The translations under genes and the position numbers were made by a program. A stretch of 64,000 nucleotides of DNA from Raphanus sativus (taxonomy: Eukaryota; Streptophyta; Magnoliopsida; Brassicales; Brassicaceae), in NCBI RefSeq assembly GCF_000801105.2, contig NC_079514.1:930001-994000 (forward strand). The letters run 5' to 3'. Below are positions 62,930 through 64,000 of this stretch, piece after piece; the first letter of the stretch is position 1; every line of letters starts with the position of its first letter. The notes beneath the pieces were generated by a model. That model was not told the DNA's origin. It saw only the letters and a list, made by a program, of their open reading frames with translations, and did not search any database.

Positions 62930-64000
62930 TAACTTTGGGGCTCTGATTTTTTGAATTTTTTAATTAAGCCCGCCAAAACCATTTCTTAAGCACTACAAGT
63001 ACCAGAGTAATCTCGATACGTGGTGCGTTACGACTGGCTGATCCCTTGATTATCGGAGACGTGGGGACCCCACTTTCCTTACCCACTAGTTTGTTCTGTA
63101 TCAGTTTCGAACGCGTAGATTCCGCTAATTTAGTAGTACTCCGACTTTTCCTTTTTTTTTGCTTTACTCTTTGATAATATCTTGTGATATGACGGATTTA
63201 TCCTTTTTTGTTGTTTGGGATGAAGGGTAGTTAAAGGACTTTTGTGGTATGAGCTCTAAGTGCGGGCCCTACGTAAGGGGCAAATTAGCATGATTAAATT
63301 CAATTCAATGTAATAAAAAGGACATGTATTAATCCTCAATCACGCGTTATTAATTACGAGGGTGGCTCCCCTCGTGGTTCGTTTTTTTTTTCCTTTTCTA
63401 CGTATTGAAATCTTTTTTTCTGAATAAACGTATCTACTGATTGAATAAGTTCAAAAATAAATGGGAAAATTACGAAATCACGAAAGTTGTAACTGAAATT
63501 TAATATATTTCTTTTTCACGTGTTGCTTTTAATTTTCCGTTATCTCGTTGTTTAATTTAAGTGCAGGGTACCTCGGTTTGGCATCTTTTGTCTCGCTCTG
63601 TAGATGAGGATAATAGGAAAAGTCTATTTCGATTTTGGGCCAATGTATTATTTAAGATATTGATATTATGGGCTTACTGACGAATAACTCAGCCCGTTTG
63701 TATAATGATGACATATGCTTGTGTACAATCACTCCACTTTTACCGGTCGAAAGACTCAAAACATAGCCGAAGTAGATTATAGAATCAAAAACCAGAAACT
63801 CGTTAGCTGATAGGTAGCATGGTGCTATGCAGAAAATACTATATTATAAGATTATAATTATTGATATATTATGTAGATTGAAAAAAATCACGGGCTATCC
63901 TGGTTCATATGATTAATTGCAACTTATAAACTTTTGGTTCACGGACTCCTAAGGCTACTACTGTCTATTTTAGGGGTTAGCTGATTAGCACATGATTTTT
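62930..64000. other. Spacer at the right edge
   Basis: No coding sequence. A CGTGGGGACCCCAC near-palindrome lies at about 63060-63073. TGGGCC and TGGGCTT motifs near 63637-63672 may belong to a promoter of a gene outside the window. Confidence 0.45.

Overview
The window is plant nuclear DNA from a crucifer (Brassicaceae), probably a Brassica-type mesopolyploid. Genes are split by short GT-AG introns with AT-rich spacers. As far as I can recall it, gene content and order follow Arabidopsis chromosome 4 from about At4g36195 down to At4g35930, with several intervening Arabidopsis genes missing or reduced to relics. I could not check this against a database; gene names rest on recognised protein sequence plus gene order.

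Layout, left to right. 69-2063 (-) is an S28 serine carboxypeptidase cut by the left edge. 2.2-8.6 kb is spacer with a Stowaway MITE and a GC-rich hAT-like element. 8641-10596 (+) is VND2, a xylem-vessel NAC factor. 13849-15060 (-) is ribosomal protein uL2/RPL8. About 16.7-40.7 kb is a tandem duplication of a SAUR9 - CPK18 - bHLH11 unit. 42982-43467 (+) is the chloroplast J-protein J11. 46738-48693 (+) is the armadillo protein ARO3. 49716-50513 (+) is cold-shock protein CSP1. Next come a relic of calmodulin-lysine methyltransferase and a CACTA element. 54348-55947 (+) is a senescence/dehydration-associated (ERD7-like) protein. About 56.2-56.3 kb is a relic of ascorbate peroxidase. 57255-58347 (+) is the ROP GTPase RAC6. 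58786-60381 (-) is a lysine-rich protein of unknown function. 61448-62610 (-) is F-box protein FBS4. The last 1.3 kb shows no gene.

The most striking feature is the tandem duplication. Copy A (about 16.74-23.66 kb) keeps a SAUR9 with a lost stop codon, has lost CPK18 from its promoter to its last codon, and keeps a bHLH11 remnant with a mutated start, frameshifts and missing exons 4-5. Copy B (about 23.8-40.72 kb) keeps intact SAUR9, CPK18 and bHLH11, but was inflated by insertions: two well-delimited Helitrons and a probable third, a 5'-truncated LINE with target-site duplication, a Harbinger-like MITE, and a zf-RVT pseudogene that itself carries a 23-bp poly(A) insertion. A noncoding block of about 0.4 kb upstream of CPK18 is much better conserved between the copies than its surroundings, although one copy no longer has the gene.

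The genes do not form an operon-like system; this is ordinary plant gene order. ARO3 and RAC6 both belong to ROP-GTPase polarity signalling and lie 9 kb apart, but this appears inherited from the ancestral gene order. I found no CRISPR, bacterial or viral content.
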